Source: Filosporella fistucella (Eukaryota; Ascomycota; Leotiomycetes; Helotiales). Taken from it: a DNA stretch of 64,000 bases. The DNA lies in contig JAQJZZ010000010.1 of assembly GCA_030077755.1 (NCBI GenBank), positions 2,728,001-2,792,000 on the forward strand, given 5' to 3'. The notes under the pieces were generated by a model. It saw only the letters and a program-made list of their open reading frames with translations, did no database searches and was not told the origin of the DNA. This document shows, piece after piece, positions 22,322 through 34,862 of the stretch (position 1 is its first letter; every line of letters starts with the position of its first letter). The position numbers and the translations under genes are program-made.

Positions 22322-23787
22322 CCTGAAATTCTTGGAGAGATAGTCTACCGTTCACATAACACCAGCTCAGATGAGATAACTGAGGATCCGATGGACCATC
22401 TCAAAGGTTACATCAGGAACGAGAATGGAAGCGAGGTACGTCGTTCGAGTCGATAGGCAAGTCACATGCTGGGTAGGCTAGGTAACTATACACAAGCACC
22501 ATGAACAGCTACATGTGCGGCATGTAAGTATGCAATCCTTTTGACATGTTGTATATTCGTAGCGCAATAGGCTGGAAACAATATATAAATGAAATTAGAT
22601 CACGTGAATAACAATATATTATCATGTAATGGACGCCAGCATGATGTTTCCTTTTGGATAAATTTGGAATACAAATTTCCAGCCTACAAGCATTGACACG
22701 ATTATGATCGGCTTATAAATACACACTCCAAAGTATAAGTCACGAATCAAGAGCGTCACCCCAAATTTTACATGTTCGATTCAATGTTTCAACAGATTTG
22801 CCGCACCCCCAGACTCTTCATAATATTAGCCGCTGACAAAGCAGAGTCAACTCCTAAGCATATTGATTTTGATATCCCACGGAGCGGTGCCATCTAAGCC
22901 TCCGTGAAAAATGACAGGAACCAATATTTGCTACTACTTAATGATCCTGTTATTGCCGACAGCTATTTTGATTTTGGGAACAGGGTTGGATGAAATCTAG
23001 CGACTATGCTGGGTTTGAATAATGTGAAACAAATATCCTCACCCGGGAGTCTAAAACGCAAGTAGTTATTCACAATAAATGCCCATCCACTCGGAGATAA
23101 ACGCCCGATTTAATTCACAAGAAGGGAGTTCAATCAGTGAGAAGCTGGTACAGTAGCTACGACGTTACACACCTTTTAAAAACAGAGAGAAAGAATCAGC
23201 GACTGGGAAGCGCGAAACAAGTCTAACGAAACACAAACATTTCCATTACTTTAAATCGACTGAACTGATGTAAGTCACCCTGCTCCGGTCCTTGCCCTCC
23301 GTTCCGAACTAACATATGACACAACATATCAACCATACGTAAAAGTACCAAAGACCACCGATCGTACACTTGCGGCTGCAAGAAAAATGAAGTGTACGGA
23401 AAATGAGCAGATAGACTTAGTACAAACGTAAAGTGCCACCCGATTAGACGAGTGGCATCGGCTCCGTCTGACCATATGTGCTCAGCACACATGGTGAAGC
23501 CTGGGAAAGATGAGGGGGTATGCGGGAGGAATGATCGTAATGATCGCAATAAAGGAGATAATCGTTAGAAGGCAGATGGGAGGTTCTGTTGTTTATGGCA
23601 TGGGTTGATGGCTACCAAATCTTCCACCGATATTGCTATGGTTGAATAATCGTCTTTCAAACCGTCACTGCCCTTGTATCTGTTGGTTTTGTACTCGAGT
23701 TTCACAAGTCTGATTTCGTGAACAATCGTCATGTTACCAAATATTTTATAAACGCAATGACGGAGAGGTTGAAAACATTGGATTTTT
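22322..23787. other. Intergenic, AT-rich in part
   Basis: About 1.5 kb. The stretch 22550-22800 is AT-rich. No coding frame has splice support or family likeness. Confidence 0.45.
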
Positions 23788-24907
23788 CTACACAATCGAT
23801 TTCAATGTTTCAATGGACTCACTACACTGTCCAACATGATCGACATAACTGTGAGGGGTATACATCCACCTCCAGTCCAGCTTTCCATCCGTCTGATCGC
23901 GAAGCTTGTTTTGGCATCCTGCGCAATGAAGTCCCCATTGAATCGTGCCTGTTGAACGCTCAAACCAAGGAAACCTCACTGCGCAGGCAAAGCGAGCAGG
24001 ATTTCCCCCCTTCTCATCTGGGATATCGGAGAATGCTGGTAATGGTGGATATTGAGAGCCGGTGATTCGACGTGCTCGAATCGCCGATGTGTAAGTCGCA
24101 AATCGTTTGGCCTCTACTCCAGATACATGTCTAGATTATGGTTAAGATGTCATTTAAACAAAACAGAAGGAGAGTCTTGGTTACTTACGCCTCCATCTGC
24201 TCACGTGATACATAGTGCTTAGTGGCTGCTTGGACCACAGCTGTCCTATCAACCAGAAAAGCTCGAGTTCGACGAACTTTTTGGCCGAGGGAGTATTGGC
24301 CAGGAAGTGTAGAAGCGGTAGGGAGATTGGCTACGTCGGAAGCGCTGAGAACAAACGTCGAGCTTGCAATGCTTGGCACCAGAGGCAGAAAGCGTTGATC
24401 TTCAAGGAGACAGACGTAACAGACACGACTACATGTGAGAAGATAGAGAACTGGACCGAATCCTCCACAGGCGACACATATCTGGGAGCACAGTTCTGTA
24501 TGAAGCTGCCGGCAAGTGATCCATGCACCCACATTTATGCTGAGTGCTGCACGTAAGCTATGTGGTGCATACATAATGATCTCCTTGTATTGCCAGAGTC
24601 TATCAATCATGAGAAGAGTACGGCGATTTACACTCCGAAGACATGTCAGGCTTTGGAGGTCAATATCCAGCAGAATCGTTTGCAGTAGCTCAATTGGTAG
24701 AGCTTCGAATGCCCCAAGATTTGCAGTATCTTGCCCGTACCGTCGACCATTATCAAGAGGACACCCTCGTTCAAGGTCCCCATAATTGATCATTGTGCCT
24801 TTGAAGTTTGGAACAGAGTAAGAGTATGTGAGGCGATGTAAATGTGGCAGGACAGTCTCCTCGGTAAAATCCATGGTTCTGACATCTTTAGACTCAGTAC
24901 TCTGCAT
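23788..24907 (-). CDS. F-box domain protein
   Basis: Exons 24907-24189 and 24130-23788 give 353 aa. The F-box (FEALPIELLQTILLDIDLQSL..LRSVNRRTLLMID) lies at about residues 67-105 and would dock a Skp1-Cul1 ubiquitin ligase. A Cys-containing segment, CVACGGFGPVLYLLTCSRVCYVC, follows and resembles the zinc-ribbon-like part of many fungal F-box proteins. The C-terminal exon adds another Cys pair (HCAGCQNKL). No LRR, WD or other substrate-binding repeats are visible. A second ATG lies 11 codons in. The target is unknown. Confidence 0.8.
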
Positions 24908-25831
24908 ATTGAGACAAATGGCAGCTTCCCAGAGGATCTATCTCATATCTGGTTGCAGAATCGCGCTCGATGTGATAACAATGACGCGGTATCGAGGTTC
25001 GACGCAGGATCCAGATCGTGGCCCGGACGAGTCGAGGCGAACCTACAAGTGATAGAGATGGTAGTGTCTTTACGCTTCCGTAGATGTAGCTAGGCAGTCA
25101 CCCACGACTTGTGAACTGGCGAGACTAGGACGTTGTTTAGATTTGAAGTGAGGGTTGACGGCACGACAAGGCATTCGCGTAAAGTGCGGACCGTGCCGCA
25201 CGCTTGCCCAATTTGGTCATTCGTGTCAAGTGAAGGTTATCTGCTTTCCTCACAACCTATAATGTAACTGATATATCATCGATTATTGAAAAATGAAATG
25301 TCTCTGATGAATATATCAAATATTGTTTGTGCTACCCAAATTCTGAAACGCGACTCAACCGGCAGGATTGGAAAGATAGAAGTGTAATTAGGCTTCATGG
25401 TAATCTCCTGAAATTTCAGTAAGGCATGGGTTGGCTGGCCAAGTTTTATTTCTCCATCTGATACCCCGTCAAGAGAATATGTAACCAGGCGTATAAGCCA
25501 TTTGATAACTCCAGATGTGTCAGGCAACACAAAGACACGTGACTTGGAAACGGGAAGGGATCATACAAATATTGAATTGACTGCGGTTTAGGGTGGGAAA
25601 CTGCAGGTCAGGTTTCAATCGAAGATTGGAATAGCAGTTGACAGGTAAAGCTCTATACAATATATTCACTGTTATACACTAATATATTTACAAAGAGATT
25701 CATGAACACCATTCCGACCAGCTTCCACCAACTCTCCTCCCTCCCATCTCCCCAGAATCAAATATAAGAAAACACCAAAGGAAATCATCTTTTTCTCTCC
25801 TCCCCTCCTCAATGTCTAGTCTGTCGATCAT
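24908..25831. other. Intergenic, no gene seen
   Basis: About 920 bp between the start of the F-box gene and the stop of the alanine-rich protein gene, both on the minus strand. A short frame at 25276-25530 lacks family likeness and I do not call it. Confidence 0.45.
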
Positions 25832-27115
25832 TTAAGTGTGGCCAACAAGTCCGGTCTGAGGAGCATTGTCAGGGTTTGTGTTGGTTCCAGCAAATCCAAG
25901 AGCAGTGTTCCACGCATCAGCAGTTGTAGCATCTCTCGTTCCAAGAGCGGAAATCATAGCTTGAGCGGCGACAGCAGCATCCTTAGCGGCTTGGTTAGCG
26001 CCACAGACGTTTGTCAATTGATCCTTGATACGGTTGGTGATGATGTTGGGGTTCAAAGCCTCTTGTTGACCCTTGTTGACAGTAGGATCAATAGCTTGGA
26101 ATGTGTTCTCAGTAGCTTTGCGGCCATTCAGTCCGGCTTCGAATTTCATGGTTGGGACACATTTTCCGAAATCAAGACCGGCGATGGATGAGGCGACGAA
26201 ACCGGCGAATGTTCCGGTGACGGGGTCAGAGACTGCACCTGCTCCTCCCGCTGCGGCGGCGGCACCAGTGGAAGCTGAACCTGCTGCTGAGGAAACTGCT
26301 GAGGCAGTTGCTTGAGAATTGGCGGTGGCGGCACGGGTGACGGTGACGAAGGTTGTTCCTCCACAGGCTGAAATTGCAGCACTGCTGGCGATGCTAATAG
26401 CATCTGCGGTAATAGATGAAGCCACAGCGCTGGATACGGCGCTGGCAACTGGTGCGGCGGCTCCGGTTCCAGCAGATGCACCACCAAGAGCAGATGCAGC
26501 TTGTTTGGTACCGTCCAAAGCAACAGCAGTAAAGTTGCTGAATCCCTGAGCGATCATGACTTGAGCAACACTAAGACCATTGGCGTTGAATGGGGTAGTG
26601 ACGGAAGTAGCAGAGTTCTTGTTCTCTACATCTTGGCCTCCAACAGCAGGGTCAATGAGAGGAACGACACCACGGAGCTCAGCACTCTTTGGGAGAGTGG
26701 GGTCGGAGCAAATGGATGGGATGCTGACAACGAAAGGGTTGAAGTTTTGCTCAGCGGCGACGAGACCACGAGCAGCTGCAACAGCACGATCGCTGGTACC
26801 GAGTTGAGCGATGATGTTATCGGCTTGAGTAAGTTCTTTGTTTGTTAGATCATGTTTATTAGAAAAGAATGGGGTGTCTTACTTCCACATGGGTTGGCTG
26901 CGGCGAGGAGGAATTGGATAGATCCTCCTGCAAGAGTGGCAGCTTGACCGGAAGTTCCGAGATCAGTCAAAGCTCCAATGGCAGTGATAGCTCCATTTCC
27001 TTGCTCCTGTCCAAAGCTAGATACAGTTAGAAGCGTTCATCCGAAATACACAAATGTCTTACCGAGCCTCAGCAACGGCTGCCAAAAGTGCGACGAGAAC
27101 GGTTTGAGTGAACAT
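25832..27115 (-). CDS. Secreted Ala-rich protein of unknown function
   Basis: Exons 27115-27063, 27016-26883 and 26823-25832 give 392 aa. A signal peptide (MFTQTVLVALLAAVAEA) is followed by a conserved front half with QAATLAGG, NFNPFVVSIPSICSDP, LRGVVPLIDP and FSNFTAVALDGT. Then comes a low-complexity Ala/Ser/Thr/Gly stretch at about residues 190-280, and a conserved back half (FGKCVPTMKFEAGLNGRKATE..AIDP). From memory, related proteins are common in Leotiomycetes and Sordariomycetes and have sometimes been labelled 'ribosomal protein s17', which this clearly is not: it is secreted and unrelated to ribosomes. The low-complexity segment may be O-glycosylated. Four or so scattered Cys could form disulphides. 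Function unknown; a wall or spore-surface role is a guess. Confidence 0.8.
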
Positions 27116-27330
27116 GATGATTTTAGATTGAATGGTTGATGCGACTTATGATTGATGTTGTAAGAATTGAAGTAGTGTTAAAAGGTTGGGCCGGCCGGTT
27201 GTAAGTTGTAAAAGACGATTAGAAAGAACGTGGGAATGTGAAGTTCACAGAACTGTAAAGAATGTGTCAAACTGAAAGAGAGTGAAGATGGGATGAGGAG
27301 AGAAGGAAAGTATCGAGGGACAAGTTGAGG

Positions 27331-27337
27331 TTATATA
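27331..27337 (-). promoter_or_regulatory. Likely TATA box of the secreted Ala-rich protein gene
   Basis: TATATAA on the minus strand, about 218 bp upstream of the ATG. Position and sequence fit a strong regulated promoter with a long leader. Confidence 0.4.
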
Positions 27338-28558
27338 CAAATCCTACTACGAGCAAGTACCCACAGCCACGTCCTGGACCATGAGCACCCCTCAGCCTCC
27401 TCGCGCCAGGCCGTCTGAACTATCGTTTTGAAAACTCTCGCAACGCCGAGTACCCCGGGGAATCGTCCCAACTAGGCCTGGCTTGGGATGAAATACATCA
27501 GACGATGCATGAAGAAACTGAAGGATAACGGCGCAAGTCGAGTCGAGATGAGCGGGAATCATGTTTGAGGGTTGCGAAGACTAGGCCAACATCCCAAATT
27601 TGGGGTCGTGCGATGTGCATTCAGAAACTCGAGATGTCGAAGATGTGAAGCTAAGCGAGAGCGTGGCTGAACAACAGGGTGGCATCTCGGGTACTGGACC
27701 GAGAACAGGTGGTGAGTGGTGGAAATGGATTCTGGGTTTCATGCATGCACGTGTTGTGAGGCCCTCAAACAGAACACGAAGCGCCGCATGAGGCATCTTG
27801 TTGACCCCTTCGCAATGATGGACATAACTCGTTTGCCTGCCTCTTATGTGCTCGCATTGAATGATCGTATGTGATCTTCAAATTGCGAGATCCCCACTTT
27901 GATGTTCCTCCTGTCTTTGACCTCTGAGCCAAGTTATGCATGTATTCCTATTTTTATATACTTGCTGCGGTTAAACAACCAATCTTTTCTAACCACGGAC
28001 ACGGGAATGCTCCCATGAGGCTGGCCTCCCAAGCGAGACAAGGTCCTGATAATGCGAAACCCGAGCAGAAGTTGGTGGTTAAAGTCCCCACTATTCAAAG
28101 TTAAAGTCCAGACTTTGCTCCAATTTTCCTCCTCTTTCTGGCCGATGCGACAGTGTAAAGCTCGAGAGTTGGGAAAGTGGGTAGTCCGATAAATTAAACA
28201 GATAGATTAAAAACGCTTATGACAACTTCATAGTGGAGATCGGGACGGGAAATGGCCGGTGTGCACACGTTGAACATGGGATGGCATAACTTTCATCCAC
28301 TTCATAAGTCTGCTTCGGGAGGCTGAGTCGTGGGCATAAGTCCTGCTCTTACGATAGCATGATGCGGGGAGAATGATGGCATGAGAGAAATTTCGAGGAA
28401 ATCACAGACAATGCAAATCTTCATCGAACTTTGGAGACGAGATCGAGTCAATGGGTTTATGAAAATCGAATCATTCAAACATAAAATCCAGGAAGCTGTA
28501 ACCGCTGTAGGGGTCAAGTCAGAGCGACCGAACATGATCACCGACGAGGTTGAATGTC

Positions 28559-28912
28559 TCAGGATTTGCGCGCGAACGAGATGAATTGAGGTGTGGCCGG
28601 GGATTTCTTGATACTCTCACCGCGTTTTTTGGCAGACCTTGGCGGTGTTAATTTCTTTCCAATACGGAGCAGTGGCGTTGGTAATTGCAGAACCTTCTTC
28701 CTTTTGACAGGAACCAATACTTGCGCTTTGATATTGGGTTCTTTGTACCTGATGTGACAGGAGAAAGCTTGGTCAATTTCATACTCTGCCTCGAACCGTC
28801 TTTCACTTTGTTTTTCCTCCTTCTCTGAGTTGAAGATCAAAGATGAGAAACAACCGAACTTCAACTGCAGATATGCAATCAGATCGTTCATGCTCGTAGC
28901 ATGTACTGACAA
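28559..28912 (-). CDS. Hypothetical small protein, weakly supported
   Basis: Open frame of up to 117 codons. The first ATG in the frame is about 8 codons in, and a 3' splice site may lie just upstream (ggttttgtcag), so it could be the last exon of a longer gene. The product is basic at the C-terminus (RSAKKRGESIKKSP) with acidic and hydrophobic stretches before. No family recognised; it may be a chance frame. Confidence 0.2.
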   Translation of the reverse strand: MSVHATSMNDLIAYLQLKFGCFSSLIFNSEKEEKQSERRFEAEYEIDQAFSCHIRYKEPNIKAQVLVPVKRKKVLQLPTPLLRIGKKLTPPRSAKKRGESIKKSPATPQFISFARKS

Positions 28913-30266
28913 AACCGAGATAAGGGCAAGGAATATAAAACTAAACTCCAGAGCCCGACAGAGACAAGTTATTTCCTACCGTTGGTCTACGGTCGTCCCG
29001 GAAAGCGTTCAATCTGACATGACCTCAATAGAAGATCGCGCACGTTTACATAACTTCGAAATCACCTCAACACTGGGCACCAAATTCCATGACTGTTTGT
29101 GTTCCTTGATCCCGATGCATGTTATCCAGAATCATGTTTACAATCACAACTTTGACAGTCGCTTCGTTACGTTCCACCGTGATCAGGCTAACTTTCACAT
29201 GAGCAAAGACGTAGCACGGCCTCTGGAAGAATTTTAAGATGGGGTACTCAAGCCCAATGAAGGAACATGATATCGGAAAAGTCGAGACTCACTGACAGTG
29301 ACTTCTGTCTATATAACATCATGTGAGGCGCTCGAACCCATCGTAGGATTTTGGCTTCCTATTTACAGGTTGAGCTGCTAGAAAGTATAGACGACGATGG
29401 ACATGACATTCCCGTTGCTATCCTGAATGCAATAAGTGGCGCCCAAAAGGATACAATTCCACCATCCGAAAATGGCTTTTATGGGATAAATGACCACAAG
29501 AGCAGGGTGAGGTTGACCTGAGAAGTAAAACATATACATTGGCAATGAGCTTCCCATCAGCAAATTCGCACACTCAAGCAAAAACTTAACGACTATTGAC
29601 ATACCTGTGTCTATATAGAGCGGAGATGCAAAAGCATAGTGCATGTCCCGTCTCCGTAGAAGAAGCCCCCTTTAGTGTCTGAACTTCATGTAGAATACCA
29701 GTAATAAGCCGACACTGCTGTCCACTAGGCATCAACAATATTTCGAAGTCTTTTCTTGTTCATGGATGCGACGTGCACGAAGTAATATAATGGAGCAACA
29801 ACTTGTCCCAGTAGTGAATAGATCTTGATCTACATGGAAAATGGAATACGACTTCCACGACGAACCCGACTCGAATATCTTATACAATATCACAAGGATC
29901 ATGGGGAGAAAGCAGGGTTGGGTGCCGAGGTATTGATCCTATGAGAAGATGAAGCGCGTCTTGAGCGTGATGAAAGACAGATGATATGTGTTGCACTTCA
30001 GTGCTAGTTCTTTTGGGGACGCCTTCTGATAGAAAATGCAAGATTGCATCATATCGAAAACAAAGACAGAAAGAGAGATTGCGATGGCCGAATTCTGTTC
30101 CACAGTGCCTCGGACTCACGTGCTGACGCGGACACGGCCGCCCCGACCCGTCAACAAATTTCAAGATTTTGAAGAGCCACAGAGCCAGCTTCTCAACGTC
30201 TCTCTTCACCTTCTCAAATCCTCCTGCAGAGAATCCGCATAGATCACACTGCAAAGAGCTTTCATC

Positions 30267-31307
30267 ATGCCTACTCTCAAAGTGAGCAATCGCTGTACGT
30301 CGATGTTGGCCCTCCGGCAGAACCCACACTGACATCTGCAGCTGCGAAGCAACCCATCAAGAAACTCCCCGCCAGCATCGAAATCACCGAAAAGACAACA
30401 GTTCAAGATGTTAAAGTGCAATTGGCAAAGCAAGCTGGTGGCAAGGACCCCGAGCGATTCGGACTTTTTGATCCGGAGAAGAAGAAGATTTTGAAAGACA
30501 GGAAAGCTCTTGTGACCCAATGCGCAGAAGTGATGTCTGGAAAAGAGATCTTGGTTAAAGATCTAGGTATGGCATTTCTCCCTCAATCGGATATCCTTCT
30601 AACAAGCTGCAGGTCCTCAATTATCATGGACAACAGTGTTCATCATCGAATATCTCGGCCCCATTCTCATCCACCTCGCAATACCCTTCGTCCTCCGACC
30701 TTACATCTACTCGTCCGCCCCTCCTCTCTCCTCCTCACAATACCTTTCTATCGCAATGATTGTGTTACATTTCCTCAAGCGCGAATACGAAACATTATAT
30801 ATCCACAGATTCTCCCTCTCCACCATGCCATTCTTCAATATCTTCAAGAACTCGGCGCATTACTGGCTACTCTCTGGTCTCAACATTGCATACTGGATCT
30901 ACGCTCCAAGCTCTTACACTGCTCGATCTGGACCAAAGGTCGATATTGCGAATGCGGTTGGAATCGTGTTGTACCTGTTTGGAGAATTTAGTAACCTACA
31001 CACCCACATCACACTTTCCAAACTCCGCAGTCGTGGTGGAACCGAGCGAGGTATTCCCCAAGGATATGGTTTCGGTTTAGTGACATGCCCGAATTATCTT
31101 TTCGAGCTGATTGCCTGGACTGGCATATCGTTGGTGACGAAGAGTGCGAGCACGGTCTTGTTCACAGTGGTTGCTTGGGGGCAGATGCATCAGTGGGCTA
31201 TCAAGAAGGAGAAAGCTTTGAGGGCGGAGTTCCCTGATAAATATAAGAAGAAGAAGTATGTTTTGGTGCCGAGTCCAGGAGCGGTAATCAAGTACTTGAT
31301 GGGTTAA
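30267..31307 (+). CDS. TSC13: Very-long-chain enoyl-CoA reductase
   Basis: Exons 30267-30294, 30342-30566 and 30613-31307 give 315 aa. This ER membrane enzyme carries out the last step of the fatty-acid elongation cycle, reducing trans-2-enoyl-CoA with NADPH for sphingolipid very-long-chain acids. The N-terminal ubiquitin-like domain of the TECR family is visible (SIEITEKTTVQDVKVQLAKQ). After it comes the steroid 5-alpha-reductase-like membrane domain, with HFLKREYETLYIHRFS, FNIFKNSAHYW and the conserved GYGFGLVTCPNYLFE near the C-terminus. The C-terminus ends with a basic stretch (KYKKKKY). The first exon is tiny (28 nt); its GTACGT donor and 47-nt intron are required for frame. Length and order fit the family. 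Confidence 0.93.
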
Positions 31308-31855
31308 GGACATTGTCGATGTGTGAGGGGTGAGTGGGGATGGGATGGCAGGGATAACAGCGGTAGATAGTCGTGAAAGGTGTATATATGGATAGAGCAC
31401 GTAGACGTGCCAACACTCAAGGATAGACCTCCTAACTAAGGTTAGTAATGATGCATTTTTCGTTGTTCTTGCCATTTCGTGCTACCACTTCTGTACTGCC
31501 GCATCACAGGCGCGCATTGACTTGAACATAAGCTTCAATCATTTGCTATACCATTTAGGATGTGTTCGTGGATTGAAGTTTATGGCAATCCTATCTTCCC
31601 AGCCTTAACTTCAACGCCAAGGTATCTATTCTGTGTAACCATTTGCCAATTTAGGGTGTTGCTATTCGGGCGTCAATTTAGCCAATGGAATCGATGAATG
31701 AAGCAGGCTGCGCCTGATGATGCCTTGCATTGACACGACAACCTCGATTCCGCGCCATACTACTCTCCGTAACGATTAGAAACTATTTCAACGAAAACTG
31801 CCAGCTGGGCATTCACGATTGATCTGAGTTTGATAGCACGAAGTGTGGCCTGAGA
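31308..31855. other. Intergenic upstream of NLR gene
   Basis: About 550 bp between the TSC13 stop and the proposed NLR start, containing the TSC13 3' end and NLR promoter. No other element seen. Confidence 0.45.
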
Positions 31856-34800
31856 ATGGCTTCCATGGATGAAGACCATGGTTCTAGCCTTGCGAATCCC
31901 AGTTTGTTTTCCTCCGAAAGGACGGATCTCATTGATAAAATTCATCTTATGCTAATTTTGGATAGAGCACGGTTCTGTGGTTAATAACCATGGGAAAGTG
32001 GCTAATTTGGCTGCACAGAACGGGCAGGTCAACATCGCGAATCAGAATATCCACTTGATACCACAATTGAGTGAGGAGGAGAAGTTGAAGTGCGGGATAG
32101 ATGGTCAGTCTTGTTTCGTCTGAAGATGAAGCGTGTCTGACATGAATGTAGAATGCATCAAGACACTAAGTTTTCCGGGAATGTCAAATCGAGAACACGC
32201 CATCGACGAAGCCATCGAGGGTACATGCGAATGGATCTTGGAAAAGTCAGAATTCAAGACGTGGAAGTATGGAGTTGATGTCGAGAAGAACAATGGCATT
32301 TTTTGGATCAAAGGCCATCCCGGCGTTGGCAAATCAACCTTGATGAAACACATCCTCTCGCATTGTAAAACAAAGCATGGGGGTACCAATGATGTCAAGA
32401 TCATTTTCTATTTCTTCAACGCTCGAGGCAGCACGCTCGAGAAGAGTCCGTTGGGCTTGATGAGGTCTCTGGCTGTCCAGTTTCTGGAACAGCGAATATT
32501 GCTTGAACCAATACTCGACTCCTTTCAAACCAAAAAAAGAAGATACCACGATCTCACCTCTGAATGGACATATGAAGAGCTCAAAAACATATTCAAACTT
32601 GGCTTTCGAAAGTGCCAGGCAAATAGAATGATCTTGCTAGTTGATGCTCTGGACGAATGTGATCAATCCGAGGTGCAAGAAGTTCTGTATTTCTTTGAAG
32701 AAATAAGTTGCATCGCCCGAAAATCTGGTTCGGAGCTCAAGATTTGCTTGTCTAGTCGACATTATCCAACTGTCGATATCACAAAGAAGATTGAGCTAGT
32801 TGTGGAACATGAAATAGAGCATGGAAGAGATATCGCTATTTATGTAGAGAGCAAACTTCGATCGCCGGACTCAGAGATTCGCTCAATGGTTGTCCACAAG
32901 TCAAAGCACATTTTCATCTGGGTGGTTCTGGTTGTGCAATTGTTAAACAATGAATATAAACGTGGGAGAGGTTATTCTATGAGAAAGAAGTTGGATGCTA
33001 TCCCGAGTAACTTGGATCTCCTCTTCTCTCAACTACTGGAAAGGAAAGATACCGATGACGAGGACGAGTTTTTGAATGACAGAAGGGCTACCGTGCTGCT
33101 CTTTCAGTGGGTGCTTTATTCAAAAAGGGAGCTTTTCGCGGCAGAGCTTTACTTTGCCGTCATCGCCGGGACCGATCCGGATTCCTTGGACCAGTGTCAC
33201 AAGAACAAGCCTTCGACGGATGATATCAAAAGCTTTGTAACAGCTACTTCCCTGGGCTTGGTTGAGGCCATCCCCCGGGATAGAAGCTACAAGCGCCCCC
33301 GGGGTACAAGCTACAAGCCCGATATTTTGGTGCAATTTATCCATCAGTCGGTGATTGATTTCCTCATTTCAAAGCAGACTTTGGGCAAGCTAGACTCAAC
33401 TCTAGCTCAAAATGTTGTCGGTGTCAGCCATGCTGTCCTGGCGTCTATTTCCATGGAATATGTGAGATATTGTGCGCTCGCATGGAAAAAAGAAACGGGC
33501 AATTTTGAGTTGGCTCTCCTGTCCAAAGTGACAAAGACGAGAAACTTTCCACTCCTTGAATATGCGGGCAACTTTACCTACCGTCACGCCGAAGTAGCAG
33601 CGACTGAAGGCGTTGACCAGAATGCATTCTTATCCAAGTTACTGAAGGATCATGACTTGGCATTTCTGAATTGGGCGCATGATCACGATGAAATGGTGAC
33701 AGAGGACATTCACTCAGGGGCAGACTTGACATATGTACTACCCATGGAAGATTACCCTAAATTATTACACACGTTCCTTCTCGAAAACCAAAACATTGAT
33801 ATAAATGCCCTAACAGGTCAACTTGGCACCGCACTTCAAGCCGCGGCGTATAATAGTAACATCGATGTAGTAGAACTACTACTCGAGCGTGGAGCGGATC
33901 CAAATATTCAAGGTGGCCGCTTTGGCAATGCACTTCAGGCAGCGGCGTGGGGAAGTAACATCGATGTAGTAGGCTTACTACTCGAGCGTGGAGCGGATCC
34001 AAATATTCAAGGTGGCCGCTTTGGCAATGCACTTCACGCAGCGACATATAGAGGTAGCATCGATATAGTAAAATTACTACTCGAGCGTGGAGTGGATCCA
34101 AACATTCAAGGAGGTAAATATGGCAATGCACTTCACGCAGCGGCGTGGGGACGTAGCATCGATGTAGTAGAATTACTACTCAAGCGTGGAGCGGATCCAA
34201 ATATCCAAGGAGGTCACTTTGGCAATGCACTTCAGGCAGCGGCATTTTCAGGTAATATCGATATAGTAAAATTACTACTCAAGCGTGGAGCGGATCCAAA
34301 TACCCAAGGAGGTCACTTTGGCAATGCACTTCAGGCAGCGGCATTTTCAGGTAATATCGATATAGTAAAATTACTACTCGAGCGTGGAGTCGATCCAAAT
34401 ATCCAAGGAGGTCACCTTGGCAATGCACTCCAGGCAGCGGCTTTTACAGGTAGCATCAATGTAATAAATTTACTACTCGAGTGTGGAGTCGATCCAAATA
34501 TCCAAGGAGGTTGCTATGGCACTGCTTTACAAGCAGCCGTTGAATTAGGCAACCCTCATCAGAGGGGCCAAGTGTTATCAGTTGTCGAGTTGCTTCTCAA
34601 GTATGGCGCAAACATGCATGCTCGATGTGGAAAAGACGAGTCTGCATGGGAGATAGCGGAGACGAGTAAATTGGAAGAAGTGCTGGAGCTCTTCCGGGAA
34701 CATGCAAAGAGTACGATAGGTAGGCCGGCTGTGGAGAATGAGAAGAGGGTTTTGGATGATGCAATGGAAAAGTCTGCAAAAAGGCTTCGTATTGGCGAAA

Positions 34801-34862
34801 GCGTATCGGAATCAGCGACACCCACCAGGGAAGCCGAAGAGGAAAGCGACAATGAACAATAG
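31856..34862 (+). CDS. NACHT-ankyrin NLR-like STAND protein
   Basis: Exons 31856-31901, 31966-32103 and 32152-34862 give 964 aa. The short N-terminal exon is inferred from a 64-nt intron (GTTTGT donor, CTAAT branch, TAG) that restores frame. The N-terminal 60 residues are rich in Asn/Gly/Gln (GSVVNNHGKVANLAAQNG) and hold no ordinary effector domain. The linker IDECIKTLSFPGMSNRE is typical of fungal NACHT proteins. Walker A is GHPGVGKST (Lys122) and Walker B ILLVDALDECD (about 222-232). Seven ankyrin units of exactly 33 residues run from residue 620, followed by one diverged unit and an acidic tail. STAND proteins of this plan act as signal-triggered oligomeric switches in fungal non-self recognition and regulated cell death. 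The very similar repeats suggest active recombination. The role is inferred from family. Confidence 0.85.
33825..34517 (+). repeat. Seven 99-bp ankyrin-coding tandem repeats
   Basis: Seven consecutive 99-bp units, each coding a 33-residue ankyrin repeat of the form GNALQAAA..IDVVELLLERGADPNIQGG. Units differ at a few positions (helix 1 residues such as W/Y/F, and K/E before RG), which is where ligand contacts usually lie. An eighth, diverged unit starts at 34518. Confidence 0.92.

Larger units (their letters stand above)
27116..30266. other. Long intergenic stretch, possible small genes only
   Basis: About 3.1 kb without a recognised gene. It holds scattered frames under 140 aa; the best one, on the minus strand at 28559-28912, is listed separately. 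I saw no tRNA, repeat or transposon feature. Confidence 0.4.

Noticed and set aside
29300..29400. Possible minus-strand tRNA, from a GGTTCGAGC T-loop-like motif
   Set aside because: The T-stem, anticodon stem and acceptor stem do not pair properly.
29378..29644. 88-codon hydrophobic minus-strand frame
   Set aside because: Could be a small membrane protein, but there is no homology, and a splice-like GTATGT lies inside it without a clear partner.
33757..34131. Repetitive 124-codon minus-strand frame
   Set aside because: Antisense reading of the ankyrin repeats; its periodicity is inherited from them.
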